Positions 1 through 8,956 of a stretch of DNA of 64,000 nt are shown one piece after another. The translations under genes and the position numbers were made by a program. This DNA is from Micromonospora echinofusca. GTDB taxonomy: Bacteria; Actinomycetota; Actinomycetes; Mycobacteriales; Micromonosporaceae. Location: NCBI RefSeq assembly GCF_017614955.1, contig NZ_WVUH01000001.1, forward strand, positions 1-64,000. The letters are read 5' to 3'. The first letter of the stretch is position 1, and each line of letters begins with the position of its first letter. The notes under the pieces are model-generated. The model was given only the letters and a program-made list of their open reading frames with translations. It was not told the origin of the DNA and did no database searches.

Positions 1-2
1 GC

Positions 3-3000
3 CGACGCCTGCGCACCGTCACCGTCGGCGCGGCCATCGTCGGCATGGTCCTGTCGACCTCGACGGCGAACGCGGCCACCCCGACCCGGCAGAACCCGCC
101 GGTCACCGCCGGCCCGACCCTGCCGGTGACCGCCAGCCCCGAACTGCTGCGCATCGCGGCCAACGCCCAGGCAGCCGCGCCGCTGACGCTGATCACCGGT
201 GACCGGGTGCACGTCGGTCTGCGCGCCGACGGCAGCCCCGTCGTCCGGAGGATCGAACCCGCACCCCGATCCGACGGGAAGACCGTCACCTTCCACACCG
301 TCACCAGACGGGGCAGCGTCCACGTCGTACCGAACGACGCGCTGGCGCTGCTCGGGCAGGGGCTGCTGGACTGGGGCCTGTTCGACCTCGCCAAGCTGGC
401 CGCGCACGTCGCGGCGGGCACGACCGGCCGGGTGCCGGTCATCGTCACCTACACCGGGAACGTCACCGCCCGCACCGCGCGGGCCACGCCGGGCGCGGCG
501 ACGGTATCCACCCTGACCAGTATCAACGGCCAGTCCCTGACGATCGACGGGGACGGCCGGTGGTGGAACGCGCGCGGTACGACCGGCACCGCCGGCGCCG
601 CAGCACGGGCCACGGGATCACTGACCGGGGTACGCAAGGTCTGGCTCAACGAACTCGCCCGGATCAGCCTCGACACCTCCATCGCACAGATCGGTGCCCC
701 GACCGCCTGGCAGCGCGGCTACGACGGCTCCGGCGTGACGGTCGCCGTGCTCGACACCGGCATCGACGCCAACCACCCGGACGTGGCCGGCAAGATCGTC
801 GACCAGGTCGACTTCACCGGGAACCCGGCCGGTGCGAAGGACGGGCACGGACACGGGACGCACGTGGCGGCCACCATCGCCGGCACCGGTACCGCCTCGG
901 GCGGAGCACGCAAGGGCGTGGCACCGGGCGCCAGGGTCGTGGTCGGCAAGGTCTGTAGCGACGGCGGGTCCTGTCCCACCGACGCCATCATCGCCGGGAT
1001 GGAGTGGGCCGCCCGGTCGGAAGCCAGGATCATCAACATGAGCCTCGGCAGCGCGCCCACCGACGGCACCGATCCGATGAGCCAGGCGCTCAACAGCCTC
1101 AGCCTCAGCACCGGACGGTTGTTCGTGGTCGCCGCCGGCAACGCCGGACCGAACAGCGGCACGGTGGGCGCGCCCGGAGCCGCCGACGAGGCGTTGACGG
1201 TGGCCGCCGTCGACAAGGACGACAAGATGGCCGGCTTCTCCAGCCGTGGGCCACGACTCGGCGACGACGCGGCCAAACCGGACATCTCGGCCCCGGGAGT
1301 CGGTATCGTCGCCGCCCGGGCCGCCGGCACCGCGATGGGTACCGTGGTCGACGAGCACTACACGGCCGCCAACGGCACCTCGATGGCCACCCCGCACGTC
1401 GCCGGTGCGGCGGCCATCATCGCCCAGAAACACCCCGACCTGGCCGGGAACGAGATCAAGGCGTTCCTGATGTCCACCGCCACGGATCTCGGGCACGACC
1501 TCTACGCCCAGGGCGTCGGCCGGGTCGACCTGGTCCGGGCCGTCGATCCGACCATCACCGCCAGCGGGCACCTGAACTTCGGCCGGTACACCTACCCGCA
1601 CACACCGGTGAGCCGGACGCTCACCTACACCAACCACACCGACCAGCCGATCACGCTGACGCTGTCCCGCGCCGTCTCCTCCGGCGGGCAGCAGCCCCCC
1701 ACCGGGCTGTTCACCGTCGACGCCGACCAGGTGACCGTCCCGGCGCACGGCACGGCACAGGTGACGGTCGGCCTGGACGGCACGGTGCTGGAGCACGGCG
1801 GATCCTACGGCGCCTACAGCGGGGTACTGACCGCCCGGGACGCCGACGGCGTGCTGCGGGCCTCCAACCGGATCAGTGCCTTCCTGGAACCGGAGCGGAT
1901 ACCGCTGACCGTCAGGGTCGTACCACCGGCCGACGCCACCGCCGTCACGTACGGCAACGCGGTGGTCATCCCGGTGGACGACAGGGTGAACCTGCACGAC
2001 GACCCGGTCAGCATGCCGGGCGGCGAGCGGTTCAGTACCCCGCTGTTCGCCGGTACCTTCGCCGCCGTCGTGGCCGTGTCCTGGCGGGACGCGCGGGGCG
2101 AGGAGCACACCGCCACCCCGATGGCCGCCGAGGTGACCCTCACCAGAGCCACCACGGTGACCCTCGACCTGCGCCGGGCCAGACCGGTCGCGGTGGACAC
2201 CCCGACGACGACCGAGACCTACCACGCGCTGCACCGGCTCGAACGCACCTCGGCCACGGGTGAATGGTCGATGACGGTGGAACAGGAAGCCGACTACGGT
2301 GCCCACGACCCGAACTGGTGGGTCCTGCCCACCACGAAGGTCCGTACCGGCACGCTGTCGCACCGCACGAGCTGGGTGCGGACGGTACCCACGGTCACCA
2401 TGCGGGTCACCGGTGGCGGAGCATCCTTCGCCCTGCCCGTCCGCTACCCCACTCCGGACGTCTCGGTGCCCGGGGGCATCCAGGCATGGACCGAGGGGGA
2501 GAAGCAGATCAGCCGGTACGTGCGGCTGGCGGTGCCCCGCCTGCCGACCAGCGGGACGAGCACCGTCGTCCACGGTGGCAGCGGCACGGCCGCCGAGCTG
2601 GCGAGGATCGACACCCGGGGCAGGCTGCTGCTGCTCACCCCCACCGACATCTGCGCGGACGTCTGCGACTTCGAGGCGCTGCGCGAGCGGGTGGCGGCGG
2701 CTGCCGCCGCCGGTGCCACCGGCGTACTGGTCGCCGGGGCACCGGGGCTGCGTCGACTGGGCGGCCCGTCGCACCCGACGATCCCCTGCCCGGACGGGCC
2801 GCAGAGCTGCCCGGCCCCGGCACCGTACACGGCGCTGCCGGTCGTGACCGTACCCGCAGCGGAGGCCCGGCGACTCGTCGAACGCCTCGACGCCACGTCG
2901 CGGTCGGGCCGGTCGGTCCGGATCACCCTCGGCGGCAGCAGCGCACCGGCGTCGTACGTCCTCGCCTTCGACGACACCGGCCAGGTGCCGGCCGACCTGC

Positions 3001-3644
3001 CGTACCGGGTACGGCCCCGCGACCTCGACCGGGTCGACCACCGCTTCCATGCGGCCCGCCCCGGTGAGGTCACCGCGCTCACCTGGTTGCAGTGGGCCGA
3101 CGGCCAGCCGGCTCCGCTGGCGGCGAACCTGCCGCACACCAGGACGCAGCACACCCTCACCACCTTCGTCAGCCGGCAGCGCGACGCCATCAACCAGTTC
3201 GGGCTGGCCTGGTCCGACCACGCCGGGCCGTCCGTGCTCGCCCCGGCCCGACAGGAGATCCAGGAGGTGCTGGCCGGCGGGTACCGGACGGTCCGCTGGA
3301 ACACCGGCCCGACGGTGCCCGGTGCGGTACCGCAGGTCCGTACCAGGTCGGGCTTCACCGTCCAGACCGGAATGCTGTGCTCGGGTTGCCGACAGGCCGA
3401 CACCTTCTACCCGAACATGTACCTGACCAGCAGCAGCGGCGCCCGGCAGGCGATGATCGGCCTGGTCAACAACACCGGCGTCGCGGAGTACGTCTTCGGG
3501 ATCAGCAACTGTGAGCCGACCGCCTGCGACCTGAAGCTCTCCGACGCGTCCGGTGACCCCCTCGACCGCCGGCTGGCCCCGATCTCCTTCCGGATCGCCG
3601 CCGGTACCCCGGGCACCGTGACGTCTGGTGGGCAGCAGCGATGA
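3..3644 (+). CDS. Secreted S8 (subtilisin-like) serine peptidase, 5' end off the window
   Basis: The reading frame is open from the left edge, and the first visible residues (RRLRTVTVGAAIVG, then an Ala-rich stretch ending ANA) are the tail of a signal peptide, so the true start lies upstream. Numbering from the Met at base 45, the subtilase triad is clear: Asp in VAVLDTGID (about residue 236), His in GHGTHVAATIAG (about 274) and Ser in NGTSMATPHVAG (about 446). A prodomain-like region precedes the catalytic domain. About 650 residues follow, with beta-rich repeats and a PA-like insertion near residues 815-950. About 1,200 residues is long and fits the large multidomain actinobacterial subtilases that degrade extracellular protein. 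Its stop overlaps an ATG of the next gene frame. The physiological substrate cannot be told. Confidence 0.93.
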   Translation, partial: RRLRTVTVGAAIVGMVLSTSTANAATPTRQNPPVTAGPTLPVTASPELLRIAANAQAAAPLTLITGDRVHVGLRADGSPVVRRIEPAPRSDGKTVTFHTVTRRGSVHVVPNDALALLGQGLLDWGLFDLAKLAAHVAAGTTGRVPVIVTYTGNVTARTARATPGAATVSTLTSINGQSLTIDGDGRWWNARGTTGTAGAAARATGSLTGVRKVWLNELARISLDTSIAQIGAPTAWQRGYDGSGVTVAVLDTGIDANHPDVAGKIVDQVDFTGNPAGAKDGHGHGTHVAATIAGTGTASGGARKGVAPGARVVVGKVCSDGGSCPTDAIIAGMEWAARSEARIINMSLGSAPTDGTDPMSQALNSLSLSTGRLFVVAAGNAGPNSGTVGAPGAADEALTVAAVDKDDKMAGFSSRGPRLGDDAAKPDISAPGVGIVAARAAGTAMGTVVDEHYTAANGTSMATPHVAGAAAIIAQKHPDLAGNEIKAFLMSTATDLGHDLYAQGVGRVDLVRAVDPTITASGHLNFGRYTYPHTPVSRTLTYTNHTDQPITLTLSRAVSSGGQQPPTGLFTVDADQVTVPAHGTAQVTVGLDGTVLEHGGSYGAYSGVLTARDADGVLRASNRISAFLEPERIPLTVRVVPPADATAVTYGNAVVIPVDDRVNLHDDPVSMPGGERFSTPLFAGTFAAVVAVSWRDARGEEHTATPMAAEVTLTRATTVTLDLRRARPVAVDTPTTTETYHALHRLERTSATGEWSMTVEQEADYGAHDPNWWVLPTTKVRTGTLSHRTSWVRTVPTVTMRVTGGGASFALPVRYPTPDVSVPGGIQAWTEGEKQISRYVRLAVPRLPTSGTSTVVHGGSGTAAELARIDTRGRLLLLTPTDICADVCDFEALRERVAAAAAAGATGVLVAGAPGLRRLGGPSHPTIPCPDGPQSCPAPAPYTALPVVTVPAAEARRLVERLDATSRSGRSVRITLGGSSAPASYVLAFDDTGQVPADLPYRVRPRDLDRVDHRFHAARPGEVTALTWLQWADGQPAPLAANLPHTRTQHTLTTFVSRQRDAINQFGLAWSDHAGPSVLAPARQEIQEVLAGGYRTVRWNTGPTVPGAVPQVRTRSGFTVQTGMLCSGCRQADTFYPNMYLTSSSGARQAMIGLVNNTGVAEYVFGISNCEPTACDLKLSDASGDPLDRRLAPISFRIAAGTPGTVTSGGQQR

Positions 3645-3673
3645 GGCGTGGATGGAGTAGGGAGACGGACGCG

Positions 3674-4276
3674 ATGAACACGACCCCGTCGTGGCTTCGG
3701 CGCAGGACGACGCTCGCCGGCCTGGTGGCCGCCGGCGTCCTCACGCTGGGATGTGCGGTCGGCGGCGACGTCGTCGCGTACGACCTGCCGGCGGAACCGG
3801 CGCGGTACACCTTCGAGGCGGAGACGAACGGCGGCCGGACGGTCTGGGAGTACACCTCGGCGCGACCGAGCGGGACGGACGTCCCGGAGTTGCAGCCCTG
3901 CATGGGTGAGGCCCTCGGGGCCGACGGCGACTGCCGGCCCGAACCGTTGATCTTCCTGCGCTACGACCTCGGCCTCGGCCTGGACGACACGGCCAGGGCC
4001 GGGGGTACCCACCGGATCACCGTCACCGGCTACTACCAGGAACGCCTCAGCGCACCACCGGAGGTGACCACGATGCGGGTGGAGGTCAGCTTCGACGGCG
4101 GAGGGACCTGGCAGCCGGTGACGACCCGGGCCGCCGGGAGGAACACCTTCACCGCGACGCTCACCCACCCGCACCGGGACCGGGCCGTCGACGGCGTCGG
4201 TCTGCGGGTCAGTGCGACCGACAGTGCCGGCAACACCGTCACGCAGACCCTCCCCACGGCGTACACGCTGCGGTGA
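3674..4276 (+). CDS. Small exported protein of unknown function, probably coupled to the subtilase
   Basis: The frame is open from an ATG at 3641 that overlaps the subtilase stop. The ATG at 3674 is preferred because a GGAG-rich ribosome site lies just upstream and the product then starts with a proper export signal: MNTTPSWLRRRTTLAG, a hydrophobic stretch, then LTLGC. The twin arginines resemble a Tat motif. The LGC looks like a lipobox but has Thr instead of an aliphatic residue at -3, so lipidation is uncertain. The mature part (about 170 residues) is beta-rich, with a segment like the Ig-like add-on domains of secreted enzymes. I recognise no enzymatic motif. Its position suggests a partner or accessory of the subtilase. 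Confidence 0.7.
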   Translation: MNTTPSWLRRRTTLAGLVAAGVLTLGCAVGGDVVAYDLPAEPARYTFEAETNGGRTVWEYTSARPSGTDVPELQPCMGEALGADGDCRPEPLIFLRYDLGLGLDDTARAGGTHRITVTGYYQERLSAPPEVTTMRVEVSFDGGGTWQPVTTRAAGRNTFTATLTHPHRDRAVDGVGLRVSATDSAGNTVTQTLPTAYTLR

Positions 4277-4311
4277 GGATGCCACCGGGCCGGTGAGTGG
4301 GCCCGGGAACC

Positions 4312-4349
4312 ACGGCCGGGGTGGGACGACGACGTCCTGCCCCGGCCGT
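4312..4349 (+). terminator. Strong hairpin terminator after the subtilase operon
   Basis: ACGGCCGGGG (4312-4321) pairs perfectly with CCCCGGCCGT (4340-4349). The inner segments 4322-4328 and 4333-4339 continue the helix with two G-T wobbles, leaving a four-base ACGA loop. This 17-bp stem lies 36 bp after the last stop codon. There is no T-run, as is usual in GC-rich actinomycetes. The rest of 4277-4547 shows nothing else clear. Confidence 0.75.
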
Positions 4350-4547
4350 CGCCGTGTCGCTGCCGGATCCGGTCGGGGTCGCGCGGGCCGCGCCGGGCGG
4401 GTCGGGGCGCTGGTCGCCGCCGCGTCCGGCCCGGTGCCGGGACACGGTGCGCGGTTTCCAGGCGTTGCCACCTCCCCGTCCGGATCCGGTCCCTCGTGAT
4501 CCGCGCGGCGGCCACGAGTTTGCCTTTCTTTGCGTCCCGAAGGGCTC

Positions 4548-4576
4548 TTGTCCTGCACCTATGCGGCGGCTACAGT
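4548..4576 (+). promoter_or_regulatory. Likely promoter of the LacI-kinase-ECF operon
   Basis: TTGTCC (4548-4553) and TACAGT (4571-4576) are separated by exactly 17 bp and each match four of six consensus positions for a principal sigma factor. The predicted start point near 4583 falls inside the tandem LacI operators, the arrangement expected for steric repression. This is inferred from sequence only. Confidence 0.55.
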
Positions 4577-4580
4577 CTGC

Positions 4581-4605
4581 CAAAGCGCTTTGCCAAAGCG
4601 CTTTG
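4581..4605. promoter_or_regulatory. Two tandem LacI-type operators
   Basis: The perfect palindrome CAAAGCGCTTTG occurs twice, at 4581-4592 and 4594-4605, separated by one C (centre-to-centre 13 bp). A symmetric element with a central CG is the classic LacI/GalR operator form. Both copies sit between the -10 box and the ribosome site of the LacI-family gene starting at 4626, so autoregulation of the whole operon is the simplest reading. Confidence 0.85.
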
Positions 4606-4625
4606 CAAACGAAAGGACCAGAACC

Positions 4626-5642
4626 TTGGCTTCGATCGCAGAGGTCGCGGCGCGGGCAGGGGTGAGCCCCACCACGGTGTCGCACGCCCTGAGCGGCAAG
4701 CGGAAAGTCAGCGCCGCCGTCAAGGAACGCGTCGCCGCGGCCATGGCCGAGCTCGGGTACGTGCCGAGCCGCTCGGCGCAGAGCCTGGCCATGGGCGTCA
4801 CCCGGGTGATCGCCCTGGTGGTCCCGGACATCTCGATCGGATACTTCGCCGAGCTGGCCCACGGCGTCGAGGCGGCGGCGATGCGACGGGGCTACAACGT
4901 CATCCTCTGCACCACCGGATTCGACCCGGCCCGCGAGCTGACCTACCTCCAGATGGTCCACTCACGGGCGGTCGACGGCATCGTGTACGCGGCGGGCGCC
5001 CCGCCGACCGACCAGGAACTGTCCGACCTGCTCGGCGCGATGCCGCTGGTCTTCGTCGACGAGGAGATCGAGGGGACCCGCCTCAAGTCCGTCATCTCGG
5101 ACAACGAGGCGGGCGGCCGCCTGGCCGCCGAGCACCTCCTCGGACTCGGGCACCGCAAAGTCCTGATCGTCGGCGCCGAAGGGGAGCCCTTCTCCAGCTC
5201 GCGCCGGATCGCCGCGTTCCGACGGCGCTGGGAGGACGGCGGGGGAACGGTCGTCGCCACCGCAGGAGGACAGTTCACGGAGTCCAGCGGCGCGCTCGCC
5301 GTGGCCCCCCACCTCGCCACGTTCCAGACCGGTACGGCCACCGCGGTGTTCGCCGTCAACGACCTGATGGCCATCGGCGTGCTGCACGAACTGCGACAGG
5401 CCGGCGTCCGGGTACCGGAGGACGTCTCCGTCGTCGGCTTCGACGACGTCATGGCGGCGAAGTACTGCTTCCCGTCGTTGACGACCATCCGCCAGGACGT
5501 CCCCGCCCTCGGTCAGGTCTCCACCGACACCCTGATCGACGCCCTCGAAGGCGCGGCCGAACTCGACGGTGACCAGCTCCGGCTCCCGGTCGCGCTCGTG
5601 GTGCGGGACTCGACCGGCCCGGTGCAAGCGGGTCGGCGATGA
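4626..5642 (+). CDS. LacI-family transcriptional repressor
   Basis: This 338-residue regulator has an N-terminal LacI helix-turn-helix (ASIAEVAARAGVSPTTVSHA) and hinge region, followed by a periplasmic-binding-protein-like sensor domain ending in the usual FDDVMAAKY and LTTIRQD segments. The frame runs upstream to an ATG at 4530, but that would translate through the promoter and both operators. The TTG at 4626, nine bases after AAAGGA, gives the standard LacI length and is the better start. It opens an operon with a PfkB kinase, an ECF transporter and BtpA-like and M24-like genes. It probably represses that operon through the tandem palindromes and responds to the imported compound or its phosphate. 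Confidence 0.93.
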   Translation: MASIAEVAARAGVSPTTVSHALSGKRKVSAAVKERVAAAMAELGYVPSRSAQSLAMGVTRVIALVVPDISIGYFAELAHGVEAAAMRRGYNVILCTTGFDPARELTYLQMVHSRAVDGIVYAAGAPPTDQELSDLLGAMPLVFVDEEIEGTRLKSVISDNEAGGRLAAEHLLGLGHRKVLIVGAEGEPFSSSRRIAAFRRRWEDGGGTVVATAGGQFTESSGALAVAPHLATFQTGTATAVFAVNDLMAIGVLHELRQAGVRVPEDVSVVGFDDVMAAKYCFPSLTTIRQDVPALGQVSTDTLIDALEGAAELDGDQLRLPVALVVRDSTGPVQAGRR

Positions 5643-6646
5643 ACGGACAGCCCGGACCCGGCGGAAAGAACCCCCGCCACGCGGTGTTCTTCGGCGACGT
5701 CGCCATGGACGAGTACTACCGGACGCCGCACTTCCCGGTCGCCGGTGACAAGGTCATCGTCCGGCCCCTCGAACCACAGTTCGGTGGCATGGTCGCCAAC
5801 TCGGCGGCGATCTTCGCCAACTACGGCGTACCCACCTCCTTCATGTCGCAGCTCAACCCGGGTGACCTGACCCGGCGGCTGCTCGCCCAACTGGAAGCGG
5901 TGGGACTGGACACCCGCTTCGTCATCCTCGACGAGGACGTGCCCGACTCACGCTGCATCATCCTGCTCGCCGACGACCAGCACATCGTCCTGATCCCCAC
6001 CCTCGGTATCACCCACACCGAGATCACCCCGGCGGCGTTCGACCACATGGCCGCCGCCGCGTACCTGGTCACGACCGTGACCGACGCGACCCCGTTCCGG
6101 ATGGGGGAACGGGGCGCCGGTGAGGTCCTGGCCGACATCCGGGCCGCCGGCACGAAGATCGTCATGGACCTCGACGTCTACAACCTCGAAAACCACCCCT
6201 CACCCCTGATCGACCACTGCGACATCGTCTTCATGAACGCGATCGGGTACCAACGGTTCCGCAGCTGCGGCCAGAGCATCCAGGGCCTGCTCGACCGGGG
6301 CACCCTCGCGGTCGTCGTCACCGGCGACAGCGCCGGCTGCCGGGTGCACGCCCAGGGCGACGCGTTCGACGTCGCCGGCCACCAGGTCGACGTCGTCGAC
6401 GTCACCGGCGCCGGGGACACCTTCACCAGTTCCTTCCTCTACTCCTACCTGGTCTCCGAGGACCTGCGGTACGCGGCGGAATTCGCCAACGCCGCAGCGG
6501 CGCTCTCGGTGGGCAAGGTCGGAGCCCGCGGCGGAATGCTCGCCGAAGCGACGGTCCTCGACTTCATGGCCCGCACCGGCCGGCTCTCCCCCCTCCCACA
6601 GCCTCAACGCGTCACAGAGGAGTCCTCGTGTCGACCCAGTCCCTGA
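5639..6646 (+). CDS. PfkB-family carbohydrate or nucleoside kinase
   Basis: The 335-residue product has the ribokinase fold signatures: an N-terminal FGDVAMDEYYR strand, a GGMVANSA substrate loop and the C-terminal anion-hole motif VDVTGAGDTF whose Asp is the catalytic base. It therefore phosphorylates a sugar, nucleoside or related alcohol with ATP. The start overlaps the LacI stop (ATGA). The C-terminus overlaps the S-component gene by 19 bp, so kinase and transporter are translated together and the kinase probably acts on the imported compound. The motifs do not identify the substrate; ribose, a nucleoside such as pseudouridine, or another alcohol are all possible. Confidence 0.9.
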   Translation: MNGQPGPGGKNPRHAVFFGDVAMDEYYRTPHFPVAGDKVIVRPLEPQFGGMVANSAAIFANYGVPTSFMSQLNPGDLTRRLLAQLEAVGLDTRFVILDEDVPDSRCIILLADDQHIVLIPTLGITHTEITPAAFDHMAAAAYLVTTVTDATPFRMGERGAGEVLADIRAAGTKIVMDLDVYNLENHPSPLIDHCDIVFMNAIGYQRFRSCGQSIQGLLDRGTLAVVVTGDSAGCRVHAQGDAFDVAGHQVDVVDVTGAGDTFTSSFLYSYLVSEDLRYAAEFANAAAALSVGKVGARGGMLAEATVLDFMARTGRLSPLPQPQRVTEESSCRPSP

Positions 6647-7281
6647 TCTCCCGCTACGGGCGGCTGACCATCTTCATGATCCCCATCGGCATCGCGATCA
6701 ACTTCGTCGGCGGACAGCTCGCCCTGCTGCTGAAACTGCCGGTGTACCTCGACAGCATCGGCACGATCCTGGTGGGAGCCCTCTGCGGCGGCATCCCCGG
6801 CGCCCTCGTCGGGCTCATCTCCAACGGCATCAACTCCATCACCTCCCCACCCACCCTGGCCTTCGGCGTCCTCAGCGTCATCTTCGGCCTGCTGGCCGGC
6901 TGGCTCGGCAAACGGGGCGTGTTCACGGTCTTCTGGAAGACCCTGGCGAGCGCGATCCCCTTCGCGCTCATCGGCGGCGTACTCGGGGCGCTCATCACCC
7001 TCTGGGTCTTCGGCGGACTCGCCGTCGGCGGGGGAGCCCTCGTGGTCGGCGCGCTCATGGCCACCGGCATGGACGTCACGACCGCGAACTTCGTGGCCCA
7101 GGTACCCATGGACTTCCTCGACAAGGTGCCCACCGTGCTGGCGGTCTTCGTGGTCCTGCGGGGCATCCCCCGGCGCATCTACGCCAAGCTGCCCCTCGGC
7201 GAGGTGTACCTGCGCGCCCGGGGCGTCACCCCGGCACCGGCCTTCACCGCGTCGCGGCCGGCCCCCGGCGGGCAGATGTGA
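6628..7281 (+). CDS. ECF transporter substrate-binding (S) component
   Basis: This 217-residue protein is almost wholly hydrophobic with about six membrane segments. It lies directly before an ECF T component and two ECF ATPases, which defines it as the S component that captures the substrate. The start is GTG after GAGGAG. The segment LDSIGTILVGALCGGIPGAL is typical of prokaryotic S components, but I cannot assign it to a known vitamin or metal family. With a kinase and a BtpA-like protein as partners, the ligand may be a sugar or nucleoside rather than a vitamin. It is a dedicated S component in a group-I-like arrangement. Confidence 0.85.
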   Translation: MSTQSLISRYGRLTIFMIPIGIAINFVGGQLALLLKLPVYLDSIGTILVGALCGGIPGALVGLISNGINSITSPPTLAFGVLSVIFGLLAGWLGKRGVFTVFWKTLASAIPFALIGGVLGALITLWVFGGLAVGGGALVVGALMATGMDVTTANFVAQVPMDFLDKVPTVLAVFVVLRGIPRRIYAKLPLGEVYLRARGVTPAPAFTASRPAPGGQM

Positions 7282-8090
7282 ACCCGCTGCTGCCCGGCGG
7301 CGCCGGCGCCACCTCGGACGGGACCTTCGGCGGTGTGGTGTCGTACGGCAACCGGGTACGTGACATGCACCCGTTGAACGTGGCCGTGGTGCTCGCCTGC
7401 ATCAGCCTGCTGGCGCTGGTGACACCCCGTCCCGTCGGCCTGGTGGCCGGATGCGTGGCCTTCCTCGGGCTGGCCGTGGCCGCCGGCGTGGGCGTCCCCT
7501 TCGCCCGGCTCTACGCGAAGCTCCTGCTGGGGGTGGGCCTGGTGCTCTTCGTGCTCCGGGCCGCGTTCGCCGACGGCAACCAGGTGCTCTTCGAGTGGGG
7601 ACCGCTGGCCCCGACCCGGGAGGGCGTCCGCGACGGCACGGACTTCGCCCTGACGGTCATGGTGCTCTGCGGCGCGCTGACCCTGTACTTCGCCCTCGTG
7701 CCGATGAAGACCCTCATGCTGGCGCTGGAACTGAGGGGGATGCCGCCGCAGGCGACGTACATCCTGCTCGCGTCCTTCCAGGCGATCAGCGACCTGAGCC
7801 GCAGCGCCCGCGTCGTGATGGACGCGCAGCGGTCCCGGGGCATCGAGACGGAGGGCAACCTCTGGGTACGCGCCAAGGCGTTCCTCCCCGTCCTGGCCCC
7901 GGTGTTCATCACCGCCCTCAACCAGACGGAGGAACGCGCCGTCGCCCTCGACGCCCGCGCCTTCAACTCGGGTATCCCGCACACCCATCTCCTCCAGTTG
8001 CGGCCGACGCCCACCTGGGAGCGGGCCGCGACGACGCTCGTGGCCGCCGGGTGTCTGGCAACGATCGGAGTGCGACTGCTGTGGACCTAG
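7278..8090 (+). CDS. ecfT: ECF transporter transmembrane (T) component
   Basis: The 270-residue membrane protein starts with GTG overlapping the S-component stop (GTGA). After the membrane helices it carries the two short Ala-Arg coupling motifs of EcfT proteins (QRSRGIETE near residue 190 and LDARAFNSG near residue 225), which contact the ATPases. It couples ATP hydrolysis by the two following ATPases to toppling of the S component. Its last 10 bases overlap the first ATPase gene. Confidence 0.9.
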   Translation: MNPLLPGGAGATSDGTFGGVVSYGNRVRDMHPLNVAVVLACISLLALVTPRPVGLVAGCVAFLGLAVAAGVGVPFARLYAKLLLGVGLVLFVLRAAFADGNQVLFEWGPLAPTREGVRDGTDFALTVMVLCGALTLYFALVPMKTLMLALELRGMPPQATYILLASFQAISDLSRSARVVMDAQRSRGIETEGNLWVRAKAFLPVLAPVFITALNQTEERAVALDARAFNSGIPHTHLLQLRPTPTWERAATTLVAAGCLATIGVRLLWT

Positions 8091-8956
8091 CGAACCTCCG
8101 CGACGTCACGTTCACCTACGCCTACGCCGACAGCGCGGCCCTGGAGGGTGTCACCCTGCACCTTGAGCGCGGTCAGCTCTACGGGGTCGTCGGGACCAAC
8201 GGCAGCGGCAAGAGCACCCTGTGCAGCCTGCTGCGCGGGCTGATCCCGCACTTCCACAAGGGCACGGTCGAGGGGACGGTCGAGATTCTCGGCCGTAACC
8301 TGGCCGACTGGAACCCCGCCGAACTCGCTCGGACCATCGGCTGCGTCTTCGACAACCCCTTCACCCAGATCAGCGGCATCAAGGACACCGTCTTCGAGGA
8401 GATCGCCTTCGGCCTGGAGAACCTCGGCGTCAGCCGGAGCGACATCGTCGACCGGGTCACCTCCATCAGCGACCGGCTGGGCATCACCGCGCTCCTGCCC
8501 AAGAACCCCAACGGGCTGTCCGGCGGACAGCGGCAGAAGGTCGCCTTCGCGTCGATCATCGCCATGGACGCCGAGGTGCTCGTCATCGACGAGCCCACCT
8601 CCCAGCTCGACCCGCAGTCCTCGCAGGCGGTCTTCGAGATCATCGCCGACCTGAAGGACCGGGGTAAGTCCATCGTGCTCGTCGAGCACAAGATCGACCT
8701 GATGGCCCGGTACGCCGACCGGCTCGTCGTGATGCACGCCGGGAAGGTCGTCGCCGAAGGCCCCACCCGGGAGATCCTCGCCGCACCCGCCGTCGACGCC
8801 GCAGACGTACCGCGACCCGAGGTGACCGACCTCGCCTTCGCCCTGGAGTCCGTCGGCAAGGGCCTCGGCACCATCCCGGTCACCCGTCCGCAGGCCGAGG
8901 CGGCGATCGCCGCGCGGATGAGAGGAGCGCAGGTCCATGCCCATCACGTTGCATGA
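8081..8956 (+). CDS. ecfA1: ECF transporter ATPase A1 (complete active-site motifs)
   Basis: The product (291 residues from the GTG at 8081, which follows GGAG at 8067) has Walker A GTNGSGKST, a Q-loop region, the signature LSGGQRQKVAFAS (about residue 145), Walker B VLVIDEPTSQLDP and a switch His in VLVEHK. Upstream codons in the same frame lie inside the T gene and are not used. It forms a heterodimer with the second ATPase. It supplies an intact signature to the partner's ATP site, whereas its own Walker A faces the partner's degenerate signature. Confidence 0.92.
   Translation: MDLANLRDVTFTYAYADSAALEGVTLHLERGQLYGVVGTNGSGKSTLCSLLRGLIPHFHKGTVEGTVEILGRNLADWNPAELARTIGCVFDNPFTQISGIKDTVFEEIAFGLENLGVSRSDIVDRVTSISDRLGITALLPKNPNGLSGGQRQKVAFASIIAMDAEVLVIDEPTSQLDPQSSQAVFEIIADLKDRGKSIVLVEHKIDLMARYADRLVVMHAGKVVAEGPTREILAAPAVDAADVPRPEVTDLAFALESVGKGLGTIPVTRPQAEAAIAARMRGAQVHAHHVA

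Noticed and set aside
618-3221. Long reverse-strand open frame (867 codons) opposite the subtilase
   Set aside because: Arg/Gly/His-rich translation without motifs; a GC-rich shadow of a gene with a full catalytic triad. Similar long shadows at 8087-9385 and 49725-51851 were dropped for the same reason.
4581-4605. Start of a repeat array or CRISPR
   Set aside because: Only two palindromic copies one base apart, located at a promoter of a LacI-family gene.
7451-8080. Upstream extension of the first ECF ATPase frame
   Set aside because: Lies inside the T-component gene, is Arg/Gly-rich, and the GTG at 8081 has a ribosome site and gives the normal ABC ATPase start.
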